Source: RGIG3002 sp045546775 (lineage in GTDB: Bacteria > Bacillota > Clostridia > Lachnospirales > Lachnospiraceae). From it: a DNA stretch of 64,000 nt. Below, in pieces: positions 1-7,981 of this stretch. The notes beneath the pieces were generated by a model, which searched no databases, was not told the origin of the DNA, and saw only the letters and a list, made by a program, of their open reading frames with translations. The translations under genes and the position numbers were made by a program. The stretch spans positions 91,191-155,190 of the forward strand of contig JAZQDM010000028.1 of NCBI GenBank assembly GCA_045546775.1, read 5' to 3'. Within the stretch, counting starts at the first letter, position 1, and each line of letters opens with the position of its first letter.

Positions 1-1
1 T

Positions 2-457
2 TTTGCTACAACGGCGGATGTGCTTTGTGAAGTACTGGAACAATACAAAAAACAAGGCAAGGAGTTTACCCATATTTGCTGCATCTATCCTACGGCGCCT
101 TTCATTACCGCTGAAAAGGTGAAAGAGGCTATGGAACTGATGTTAACAGAAGATGCAGACAGCGTTATGCCGGTTGTTGCATTTTCCTTTCCGCCCCAAA
201 GATGCGTAGTAGTAAGAGACGGGAAGCTGGAAACGAAGTGGTCGGAATTTACGAACTGCCGCTCCCAGGATTTGGAGCCGCTTTATCACGACTGCGGTCA
301 ATTTTATTGTATGAATGTGGAGCGTTTTTTGCAGAAAAAAACAGTGATTATGGACAAAACGTTGCCGGTTTTCATGGAAGAGATGCAAGTGCAGGATATC
401 GATAACGAGCAGGACTGGAAAATCGCAGAGTTAAAATACAAATTGTTACATCCGTAA
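2..457 (+). CDS. pseF: Pseudaminic acid cytidylyltransferase PseF (3' part only)
   Basis: This is the C-terminal part of a CMP-pseudaminic acid synthetase. The enzyme activates pseudaminic acid with CTP in the cytoplasm, the last step before a glycosyltransferase uses it. The open frame runs into the window from its left edge (first whole codon at position 2), so the N-terminal nucleotide-binding loop is missing and the GTG at 20 is not the start. The visible part carries CCIYPTAPF, the segment after which PseF proteins are readily recognised, and the HDCGQFYC motif of the sugar-binding half. pseG follows two genes on, which supports the call. The earlier pathway genes (pseB, pseC, pseH, pseI) would be expected to the left of the window. 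Confidence 0.9.
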   Translation, partial: FATTADVLCEVLEQYKKQGKEFTHICCIYPTAPFITAEKVKEAMELMLTEDADSVMPVVAFSFPPQRCVVVRDGKLETKWSEFTNCRSQDLEPLYHDCGQFYCMNVERFLQKKTVIMDKTLPVFMEEMQVQDIDNEQDWKIAELKYKLLHP

Positions 458-476
458 CAACCAAAGAGAGGCCAAT

Positions 477-1529
477 TTGCGTATGGAACAAAAGAGAAAT
501 GTCTATTTAGACTGGTTGAGAATATTTGCGTGTATTATGGTTGTGGGCGTGCACGTTTCGGCGCTTTGTCTGGAGTCTGTTGAAGTGACAAGCTTAAACT
601 TTAAGGTCATGAACGGCTTCGACTGCTTTTCTATATTGGGCGTACCGCTTTTTGTTATGATTAGCGGAAGTTTGCTGTTGTCCGAGACTTATGCGGATGA
701 CATGAAGACACTTTATCGCAAAAAGATGTTACGTCTTGTGGGATTATATTTTTTTTGGTTCCTCTTTTACAATGTTGTGAATTTTGTAGAAAGCGGAATG
801 GCGTGGAATTTTGCAAACATTAAGCAGGAAATTTTGTTGGAGAGTCTTCTGTCCCGGGGTATTTACCATTTGTGGTTTTTGCCGATGATGATTTCTTTGT
901 ATTTGATTACACCGTTTATCAAGCCGTTTATGGCGGATAAAAAGAAGTGTATTGTATTTGTGGCGTTGTTTTTTGTGCTTGCCATTTTGATACCGACTTT
1001 TTTGAAATTTGAGTTTCCGTACAAAAGAATCGTACAGAGTTTGTATGAACACTTTCCAAATGTGATGTTTTTAGGTTATATAGGCTATTATATTTTAGGA
1101 CATGTGTTGCACGAATTTTTGCCGGTGTTGAAAAAGAAAACGTTACTTTGTGTTGCGGCAGCAGGCGTTTTGGTTTTTGGTATAGAAGTATATATGTGCA
1201 ATTTGCATTCGGAGCAAATCGGCGAAGCGTCTATTATTTTGAATGATACGATGGCGGCCAATGCGTTTCTTGCCTGCGGTGCCATTTTTGTGCTTGTAAA
1301 ACATATTCCGTGGAAAGAAAATAAGGTTGTAGCAAAAGTTTCCAAAGTAACTTTCGGCGTGTATCTTTTGCATCCGTTTGTGTTGCATATGCTCAACAAT
1401 GCAGGGCTTGATACGTTGTTTGCACCGGCGTATGTGACGGTGCCGATGGTGACGGTGCTTGTGACGCTTTTGACTGCGTTACTTGTGCTTTTGCTCAGCA
1501 AAATACCGGGTGTTCGACGGTTGCTTTAA
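477..1529 (+). CDS. Acyltransferase 3 family membrane protein
   Basis: This is a polytopic integral membrane O-acyltransferase of the OafA/WecH type (Acyltransferase 3), expected to move acetyl or another acyl group onto a sugar. The N-terminus has the family pattern LDWLRIFACIMVVGVH with the conserved histidine near residue 25. About ten hydrophobic segments follow, and the C-terminus has the usual FGVYLLHPF motif. The length of about 350 residues is normal. The TTG at 477 sits 5 bases behind AGAGAGG; the ATG at 483 is the alternative start and changes only two residues. It lies between pseF and pseG, so the acceptor may be pseudaminic acid or a glycan carrying it. That substrate is inferred from position only. 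Confidence 0.85.
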   Translation: MRMEQKRNVYLDWLRIFACIMVVGVHVSALCLESVEVTSLNFKVMNGFDCFSILGVPLFVMISGSLLLSETYADDMKTLYRKKMLRLVGLYFFWFLFYNVVNFVESGMAWNFANIKQEILLESLLSRGIYHLWFLPMMISLYLITPFIKPFMADKKKCIVFVALFFVLAILIPTFLKFEFPYKRIVQSLYEHFPNVMFLGYIGYYILGHVLHEFLPVLKKKTLLCVAAAGVLVFGIEVYMCNLHSEQIGEASIILNDTMAANAFLACGAIFVLVKHIPWKENKVVAKVSKVTFGVYLLHPFVLHMLNNAGLDTLFAPAYVTVPMVTVLVTLLTALLVLLLSKIPGVRRLL

Positions 1530-1571
1530 ACAGAAAAAGTGAGGCGTGACAGTCTCTTTCATGGAGAAAAT

Positions 1572-2603
1572 ATGAAACAAGGTGAATTGCTTATCATTCG
1601 GGCAGATGCCAACAAATACATAGGAATGGGGCACGTGATGCGGTGTCTTACGATTGCCCGGGCGGCCAACGAGCTTGGTGTGCATACCCTCTTTTTGTGT
1701 GCCGATGACAATGCCACACAATTTTTGAAAGAGCAGGGACAGGCAGTGCGTGTGCTTCACACCGACTACGACGATATGGAAGGCGAATTGCCGGCGTTGT
1801 TTTGCGAGCTGGATGAAGTGAGTGGCTGCACATGCCTTTTGCTGGACAGTTACCAGACTACGGGGCTTTATGTGGAAGCGTTACGGGCATTTTTGACCAA
1901 AAAAAATATAAAACTTGCGTTGATGGAAGATGCGAAAGATTCTTCTTATCAGGCGGATACTCTTATCAACTACAACATTTGTGCCGACGATTGGGATTAT
2001 TCTAAAAATGCGGAACAAATTTTATTAGGGTGTACGTATACACCGATACGTCCGGTGTTTGCAAAACAGGAATACGTTGTGAAGGACTGTGTGCGCCACA
2101 TTCTTGTCACGACAGGCGGAAGTGACAGCTTCGGCATTGCCAAACAGCTGGCAAAAAGACTGGTGAAATATCCGGAATATCACACCCACATTGTGTGCGG
2201 AAAGTTTTCGGAAAGTTTGCCGGTGCTTCAGGCAATGGAAACACAGCACTCCAATTTGACTGTGTATACGGATGTGAAAGAAATGTGGAATCTTATGAAA
2301 CAATGCGATATCGCCATATCCGCGGCAGGCACAACGTTGTATGAATTGTGTGCGGTAGGAGTTCCCACCATTTGTTTTTCGGTTGCGGAAAATCAAGTCG
2401 TAGCAGGAAATACGTTTGCGGAAAAAACACCGATGTGTTACGCAGGAGATTATGTGCAACTGGAAGATGGCTTGTTTGTGCGTATTCTTGAAGTGGTACA
2501 GCAGTGGAGTGCACTTCCCGTGGAAGAAAGACGCAACATGAGTGACCGACTCAGAAACATTGTGGACGGAAAAGGGGCAGAGCGCATCGTATCCCGATTA
2601 TAG
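1572..2603 (+). CDS. pseG: UDP-2,4-diacetamido-2,4,6-trideoxy-beta-L-altropyranose hydrolase PseG
   Basis: PseG removes UDP from UDP-2,4-diacetamido-2,4,6-trideoxy-altrose, giving the free sugar that PseI condenses with PEP to form pseudaminic acid. It is a soluble GT-B-fold enzyme related to MurG. The N-terminus shows IRADANKYIGMGHVMRC, containing the GxGHxxR loop with the catalytic histidine. The C-terminal half has SAAGTTLYELCAVGVP followed by AENQ, the nucleotide-binding signature of the family. The ATG at 1572 is chosen because GGAG lies 5 bases upstream; the longer frame from 1539 adds an unconserved leader. The length of 343 residues is typical. Together with pseF it defines a CMP-pseudaminic acid pathway at the left end of the window. 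Confidence 0.92.
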   Translation: MKQGELLIIRADANKYIGMGHVMRCLTIARAANELGVHTLFLCADDNATQFLKEQGQAVRVLHTDYDDMEGELPALFCELDEVSGCTCLLLDSYQTTGLYVEALRAFLTKKNIKLALMEDAKDSSYQADTLINYNICADDWDYSKNAEQILLGCTYTPIRPVFAKQEYVVKDCVRHILVTTGGSDSFGIAKQLAKRLVKYPEYHTHIVCGKFSESLPVLQAMETQHSNLTVYTDVKEMWNLMKQCDIAISAAGTTLYELCAVGVPTICFSVAENQVVAGNTFAEKTPMCYAGDYVQLEDGLFVRILEVVQQWSALPVEERRNMSDRLRNIVDGKGAERIVSRL

Positions 2604-2613
2604 AGGTGAAAAA

Positions 2614-3687
2614 TTGGAAGCAGTAAGCAAGATGGAACGAAAAACGAATTTTGAATGCATGCGCATCGTCTTGATGTGTATGATTATAGGGCTGCACTAT
2701 TTGGATAAAGGTGACGTTCTTATGCCTTTTTTGCAGGCAAATGACATGTCACAGTATGCGGCGTGGCTGTTTGAAGCATTCTTTTTGTGTGCGGTCAATG
2801 TATATGTTATGTTGTCCGGTTACTTTTCGTGGAAACAGGAAATCCGTGTGAAAAAAGTGTTCCGGCTTTGGGGACAAGTGGTGTTTTATTCGGTTGCAAT
2901 CGCAGCGGTGACACTGGTTGCCGGCTTGTGGAATGTGTCGGAATTAGATGTTTATAAAATATGCGGTTTTGTTTTTCCGGTTATTACGGAGCAATACTGG
3001 TTTGTGACAAGCTATGTAATTTTGTTTTTGCTGTTGCCGTTTTTGAATCCGGTTATCGAAAAAATGGAACAGAAAAAAATGCAAAACCTTTTGCTTTTGC
3101 TTATAGGGCTGTTTAGTGTTTCAAAAACAGTGTTGCCGTTGGCCTTTCCGATAGACAAAAACGGATATGATGTGATGTGGTTTTTGTGCCTGTATTTGAC
3201 GGGAGCTTATGCGGGTCGTTTCGGATTTGGAAAATGCAATACAAAAGGAAAAGGGCTGGCTCTGTATGCAGTGTCGTCCTGCGGCATTTTCGTGCTCAGT
3301 CTTTTGTTTGGGAAAGTAGCACTGGCAACCGGAGTTTTGCTGGACCGTGTTACATATGCCTATAGCTACAATCATTTGTTGTGTTATACGGCGGCGGTTG
3401 GTTTGTTTGCATTTTTTGCACATGTGAATATTTCCAACAAAGCCGTTGCTAAAGCAGTGCGCATGTTTGGCAGTGCTGCTTTTGGTGTATACCTGATTCA
3501 CGAACATGTGAATTTGCGGTATGCGTGGCCACAGTGGGCCGGCGCATGGAAATACAATAGGGGCTTTTTGTTTGTGCCCCACATGTTTGTGAGTATCTTG
3601 TGTGTATTTGTTTTGTGTGCGTTTGTGGAATTGTTGCGACAAAAAATCGTAGGTGTGGTAAAAAAAGGGATAACAAAACAGAGGTAA
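2614..3687 (+). CDS. Acyltransferase 3 family membrane protein, second copy
   Basis: A second integral membrane O-acyltransferase of the Acyltransferase 3 family. The N-terminus reads NFECMRIVLMCMIIGLHYLD, with the conserved arginine and histidine of the first helix; about ten hydrophobic stretches follow; the end has FGVYLIHEHVNLR, the usual last-helix motif of the WecH/OafA group. The TTG at 2614 lies 5 bases after GAGGTG and is preferred; ATG 2632 is also possible. A still longer frame from 2542 would overlap pseG by 62 bases and has no ribosome binding site. It is clearly diverged from the copy at 477, so the two may modify different positions or acceptors. Substrate unknown. Confidence 0.82.
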   Translation: MEAVSKMERKTNFECMRIVLMCMIIGLHYLDKGDVLMPFLQANDMSQYAAWLFEAFFLCAVNVYVMLSGYFSWKQEIRVKKVFRLWGQVVFYSVAIAAVTLVAGLWNVSELDVYKICGFVFPVITEQYWFVTSYVILFLLLPFLNPVIEKMEQKKMQNLLLLLIGLFSVSKTVLPLAFPIDKNGYDVMWFLCLYLTGAYAGRFGFGKCNTKGKGLALYAVSSCGIFVLSLLFGKVALATGVLLDRVTYAYSYNHLLCYTAAVGLFAFFAHVNISNKAVAKAVRMFGSAAFGVYLIHEHVNLRYAWPQWAGAWKYNRGFLFVPHMFVSILCVFVLCAFVELLRQKIVGVVKKGITKQR

Positions 3688-3691
3688 ACGG

Positions 3692-5416
3692 ATGAAAAAA
3701 AGTATTCTTTCGAAAAACGGATGGGGTTATGTGATTTCAGCAGCAGTGACAGTGCTGCTTGTTGTAGTGCTTGCGCTGCGGTTTGATTTTTATTATTGCT
3801 TAAACGACGATATGGCGATGAAAGATATTTTGAGCGGAAACTATACCGGAACACCGGAAGGCAGAAACATACAAATGTTATATCCGCTTGGAGCTTTCAT
3901 CAGTTTTTTTTATAAAGTAATACCGCAGGCGCCCTGGTATGGCTTGTTTTTGTGCGGATGCCAGTTTTTGGCTCTCTATCTTGTGTGCAGTCGTGCGGTG
4001 AACATGGCAAGCCGGATTTGGACAAAGGTAGTCATTGCTTGTATGGCGGCGTTTCTTACCGGAAGTGTGTTGTTGTATGAGCTTATTTACGTGCAGTATA
4101 CGGTGACATGCGGCGTACTCATGGCAGCGGCAGCATTTTGGTTTTATACTTCTGATGCAGAAAAAGGGGTGCGCGCTTTCTTGTTAGAAAACTGCGTCAG
4201 TATTGTTCTTGTGGCAGTGGCGTTTATGCTGCGTACAGAAATGGTACTGTTGTTGTGCCCGTTTCTTGCCGGAGCAGGAATTTGTAAGTGGTCCAAAGAA
4301 AAACAGTGGTTTTCGAGAGAAAATCTTTGCAAATATGTAGGTGTTGTTTTAGCAGTCGTGGGCTTATGCGTAGTTGCGCTTGTAATACATGCGTTTGCAT
4401 ACCGTTCACCGGAATGGCAAAAATTCAATCGTTTTTTCGATGCGCGCACAGAAATTTACGATTTTCTTTCCTGGCCGTCCTATGAAGAAGGGCAGGAATT
4501 TTATGAAAAAGAAGGTCTTTCTCAGGCAGAAGTTGCGCTGATTGATAATTATAATTTTGCCTTGGATGATGCCATTGATGAGGAAGTACTGGAACATATT
4601 GCTGAGTATCAAAAAGCAAAGCGGGGCAGCGGATTGTTCCTTACCGATGCAAGAACGGCGGTGTGGATTTATAAAAATACGCTCGTTTCGTTGGATTTCA
4701 TGCCTTATAATGTACTCGTTTTGTTTGTGTATTTACTGATTTTATTCATGGCAGTGCACAACAAAGACAAAAGTTATATTTGGAAAATTCCGATGCTTTT
4801 GGGTATTCGAAGCGTATGCTGGTTTTATATTATTTTTCGGAACCGCATGCCGGAACGCATTACGACAGGCATGTTTTTGATGGAATTGATGGTACTTGTA
4901 GGCTTGTTGGCATTGGAGTGGAACAAAAAGAAAAGTAGCCGTGTGACGGTTGGAGCAGTGGCCTGTGTCATTGTAGCACTGGCGCTACCGGCAATTTGGA
5001 GCGAAGCGAATCTGGAAAACCGACAGAGGGAGCGTGTGAATAAAGAGTGGATTCAGCTGCAGGAATATTTTAGGAAAAATCCGGAAAACTTTTATCTTGT
5101 AGATGTATATTCTACCGTGAGTTATACAGAGAAAATGTTCGAGAATGTGGATAATTCTTACAAAAACTACGACCTTTGTGGAGGATGGACCGCAAAAAGC
5201 CCCATTCATACAACCAAAATGACGATGGGTGGTATTACGGATGTGGACGAGGATTTGTTGCATACATCCCACGTTTATTTTGTATCAAAGGCGAACCGGG
5301 ATGTGGCATGGCTGGAGCAGTATTATGCACAGCAAGGTGAAAACGTCCGGATAGAAATTGCAGAGGAAATTGAAGTGGACGGAGAAGTAAGATTTGTTAT
5401 TTACAGGCTGCTGTGA
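3692..5416 (+). CDS. Large polytopic membrane protein, GT-C-like, function unknown
   Basis: I do not recognise a named family with certainty. The 574-residue protein has one N-terminal membrane helix, then a short outside loop with CLNDDMAMKDIL (acidic pair near residue 38), roughly ten more hydrophobic segments, and a soluble C-terminal domain of about 130 residues predicted outside the cell. A paired acid in the first outer loop plus many helices is the layout of GT-C glycosyltransferases that use lipid-phosphate sugars, so it may add a side sugar on the outer face. This is inference from topology. AGAGG lies 6 bases before the ATG. It sits between the pse-linked acyltransferases and the Wzy_C protein. 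Confidence 0.6.
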   Translation: MKKSILSKNGWGYVISAAVTVLLVVVLALRFDFYYCLNDDMAMKDILSGNYTGTPEGRNIQMLYPLGAFISFFYKVIPQAPWYGLFLCGCQFLALYLVCSRAVNMASRIWTKVVIACMAAFLTGSVLLYELIYVQYTVTCGVLMAAAAFWFYTSDAEKGVRAFLLENCVSIVLVAVAFMLRTEMVLLLCPFLAGAGICKWSKEKQWFSRENLCKYVGVVLAVVGLCVVALVIHAFAYRSPEWQKFNRFFDARTEIYDFLSWPSYEEGQEFYEKEGLSQAEVALIDNYNFALDDAIDEEVLEHIAEYQKAKRGSGLFLTDARTAVWIYKNTLVSLDFMPYNVLVLFVYLLILFMAVHNKDKSYIWKIPMLLGIRSVCWFYIIFRNRMPERITTGMFLMELMVLVGLLALEWNKKKSSRVTVGAVACVIVALALPAIWSEANLENRQRERVNKEWIQLQEYFRKNPENFYLVDVYSTVSYTEKMFENVDNSYKNYDLCGGWTAKSPIHTTKMTMGGITDVDEDLLHTSHVYFVSKANRDVAWLEQYYAQQGENVRIEIAEEIEVDGEVRFVIYRLL

Positions 5417-5422
5417 TATACT
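5394..5422 (+). promoter_or_regulatory. Putative internal promoter ahead of the Wzy_C gene
   Basis: TTGTTA (5394-5399) and TATACT (5417-5422) are 17 bases apart. A TG one base before the -10 box makes it an extended -10 element. It overlaps the last codons of the upstream gene and would give a leader of about 47 bases before the ATG at 5477. The -35 box is only a partial match, so this is a candidate secondary promoter. Confidence 0.4.
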
Positions 5423-5476
5423 ACTATCGACTATGCGCTATGCAAAAGTATCGTCCAAAGGAAGGCAGAAGCAATT

Positions 5477-7981
5477 ATGAATAAGACAATAAAAATGAGC
5501 AGAATGATACAGTATATCATTGGATTTGCTGCAGCATTTATCATTTTAATTACCGGTCCGCTTGGACTTATAAAACATCATCTTACAATAAAGAGTACAG
5601 AAGTAGTTTTGGAAATGACCGATCCCGTCAGTGTGGACAACGCAGTGATGCAAATGTTTGTGCCACAATTTGAGGGGATTGAGGGCATTTCCGTATACGT
5701 GTGCACGGAAAATGCCAATACCGTATTGCAGTTGCGCGTTTTTGACGCGGCAATGAACGAACTGGCGATGGTACAGCAGGACATCAGTAACAGACAGGAA
5801 GCCGGCTTTGTTGACTTCCCGCTTGATTTAAACTTGCAAATCGGGCAAACCTATTATTATTCCGTGGAGAGCCTTGGTGAGGAAGTGCTGCTTGGCTTGG
5901 AAGATACATTGGCATCCGGTATTACAACGAATGCAACGTATTTGTACGGAGGCATGGAGTTCCCGGGGCGGAATGTGATTGCCAGATATGATGTAGTGGC
6001 TTCTCTTTCTGAAAAAAGAGAACTGTTTTACTGTGTAGGTACAGCACTTTTAGCGACATTGCTTATTGGTTTTGTGCAGTGGTTTTTCAAGAAAAAAGGA
6101 AACGAGAAGGAAATTGTAGCCGGAACATGGATCCGTCGCATCGGAAATCCGATTGTTGCGATTTTGACGGTTGTCTGCGGGGCTGCGATATGGCCTGCAA
6201 AAACGTTTAGTGACCGGTTGCTGGACATTGTTGTATACGAAGCAGGTGTGGTGCTGTTTGCGGCGATTTTGTTTTACGGTCTCAACCACAAGAGAGATGA
6301 AAAATATGATGCGATAGTTGCAAAATTGCCAAAATATAAAATTGCAGATGTGTTGCAATCATTTTGCATTGCCAGAACACTGTGGTATTGCGTGGAGTAT
6401 GTAAATGGTTTATCCAACTACGAGCATTTTGAATCGTTCCATCAAGCGCTGATTTGGTTTGCATTATCTCTTATCACCACATTTACAAAAAAAGAGTTGC
6501 TTTGCATTACCAATGCAGTGTGGCTTGTTGTTGTAGCGATTGCCGGTTTTGTTTATAAGTCGAATTTCAAAGGTGTTTTGGAAGACGAAAGACTGATGGA
6601 TTCCACCATATGGATTGCAGCAGCAGGTGGTATTGTCGTGCTCAATATCATCAAAAATATGTGGAAAAAGAAACTTTGTCCTGTGAACAAAGTGTACGCA
6701 GTGCTGATCGGAGCGCTTGGTATTCTTATGGTAATATTCCGTCACGGATGGCTTTGGCCGCTTGTGATGGTTGTAATGTTTTTGGTATTTTTCCTTCGCT
6801 TTGGTGTGTGGGAGCGAAAGGCGATGTATACAAATATTTTGGCAAACGGCATTTTGTTGTCTTTTGTTTTTGTGCTTGTGGAGTCGTTGTTGCACAGACC
6901 GTATCACTATTTTATGTTTGTGCGTTACGGGTTGATGTTCCACACATCGACAAGTGCGGCAGTTTATTTGACAGCAGTGTTATGTGCTGCTTTGACTAAA
7001 TATTTTTACAAGACAAAATTTTCCTGCCGTTTTGCAGATACATGGAAAGAGCTTCTTGGTGTAGCAGTTGTTTCCGCGTATTTGATTATGACACTGTCCA
7101 GAACCGGATATGTTGCTATATTAGTTGCCGGGGCTGTTGTGATTTTGCTTATAACTTCCGGTGCATGGAAAGAAAAAATAAAAAGAATCGGTGTACAGCT
7201 TTGTGCCATTGGTTTGGCAATTGTTGTCGGTCTGCCGATTTGTTTTACAGCCACAAGAACAATACCGGCTGTAGTAAACGAGCCGTTTACGTATGATATT
7301 GAACGGTTTGTGGATTCCATCGTACGGGGAGACAAGCCGGATTCGAGACGTTACATGACCGTAGGAAGATTTGTATATATATTTAATTTGCGTATTTTAG
7401 GTATGGACGAAGAAAACGCCATGATATTTGGTTCCGACGACCCGGGATACGTTTCGGACATTCAGGTTACGGATTTGTTGTTTGCATCTGCGGCGGAGGA
7501 AATGTCACCGGCTGATGCAGCCTTAATTGTGTTGGAATGTTTAAATCCGAAGAAAGATGGCAGTCAGATTTATGACCCTACTGATATTTCAAATGGCAGA
7601 TTTGATATTTACAAAAGCTACTGGGATAATTTAAACTGGAATGGACATAAAGTGATGAGCGTGGACGGCAAAGTGATGCATGCGCATAACATTTATTTGC
7701 AAACTGCGTATGATAACGGTATTGCTGCCGGTATATTGCTTGTCCTTGTCAATATTGCGTCAGTTCTTTTTTCCTTTGTGTACTACAAACAAAAGAAAGA
7801 GGAAAAGGAAAATGCTGTTTTGCTGCCTCTTGTGGCTGTGGCATTTTTAGTAGCAGGTATTGTGGAGTGGAATTTCCACCCATGCAATCCGTTTGGTATG
7901 ATATGGTTGCTTTCCATGGCACCGTTGTTGTTTGATATGAAAAAAGAGAAGAAGCGAGAAAATGAAAAAGAAGCCGTTTAA
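5477..7981 (+). CDS. O-antigen ligase/polymerase (Wzy_C) membrane protein with N-terminal extracellular domain
   Basis: This is a large (834 residue) multi-spanning membrane protein with the Wzy_C domain shared by O-antigen ligases (WaaL), polymerases and bacterial O-oligosaccharyltransferases, which move lipid-linked glycans on the outer face. One helix (about residues 10-35) is followed by a soluble, beta-rich stretch to about residue 165, then a dozen or so helices. LSRTGYVAI lies near residue 538. A long outer loop (about 590-735) contains GRFDIYKSYW and ends in HAHNIYLQ followed by DNGIAAG, the Wzy_C signature. AAGGAAGG precedes the ATG. The neighbouring PglF-, PglC- and PglK-like genes fit a lipid-linked oligosaccharide pathway. 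Ligase versus polymerase cannot be told from sequence alone. Confidence 0.8.
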   Translation: MNKTIKMSRMIQYIIGFAAAFIILITGPLGLIKHHLTIKSTEVVLEMTDPVSVDNAVMQMFVPQFEGIEGISVYVCTENANTVLQLRVFDAAMNELAMVQQDISNRQEAGFVDFPLDLNLQIGQTYYYSVESLGEEVLLGLEDTLASGITTNATYLYGGMEFPGRNVIARYDVVASLSEKRELFYCVGTALLATLLIGFVQWFFKKKGNEKEIVAGTWIRRIGNPIVAILTVVCGAAIWPAKTFSDRLLDIVVYEAGVVLFAAILFYGLNHKRDEKYDAIVAKLPKYKIADVLQSFCIARTLWYCVEYVNGLSNYEHFESFHQALIWFALSLITTFTKKELLCITNAVWLVVVAIAGFVYKSNFKGVLEDERLMDSTIWIAAAGGIVVLNIIKNMWKKKLCPVNKVYAVLIGALGILMVIFRHGWLWPLVMVVMFLVFFLRFGVWERKAMYTNILANGILLSFVFVLVESLLHRPYHYFMFVRYGLMFHTSTSAAVYLTAVLCAALTKYFYKTKFSCRFADTWKELLGVAVVSAYLIMTLSRTGYVAILVAGAVVILLITSGAWKEKIKRIGVQLCAIGLAIVVGLPICFTATRTIPAVVNEPFTYDIERFVDSIVRGDKPDSRRYMTVGRFVYIFNLRILGMDEENAMIFGSDDPGYVSDIQVTDLLFASAAEEMSPADAALIVLECLNPKKDGSQIYDPTDISNGRFDIYKSYWDNLNWNGHKVMSVDGKVMHAHNIYLQTAYDNGIAAGILLVLVNIASVLFSFVYYKQKKEEKENAVLLPLVAVAFLVAGIVEWNFHPCNPFGMIWLLSMAPLLFDMKKEKKRENEKEAV

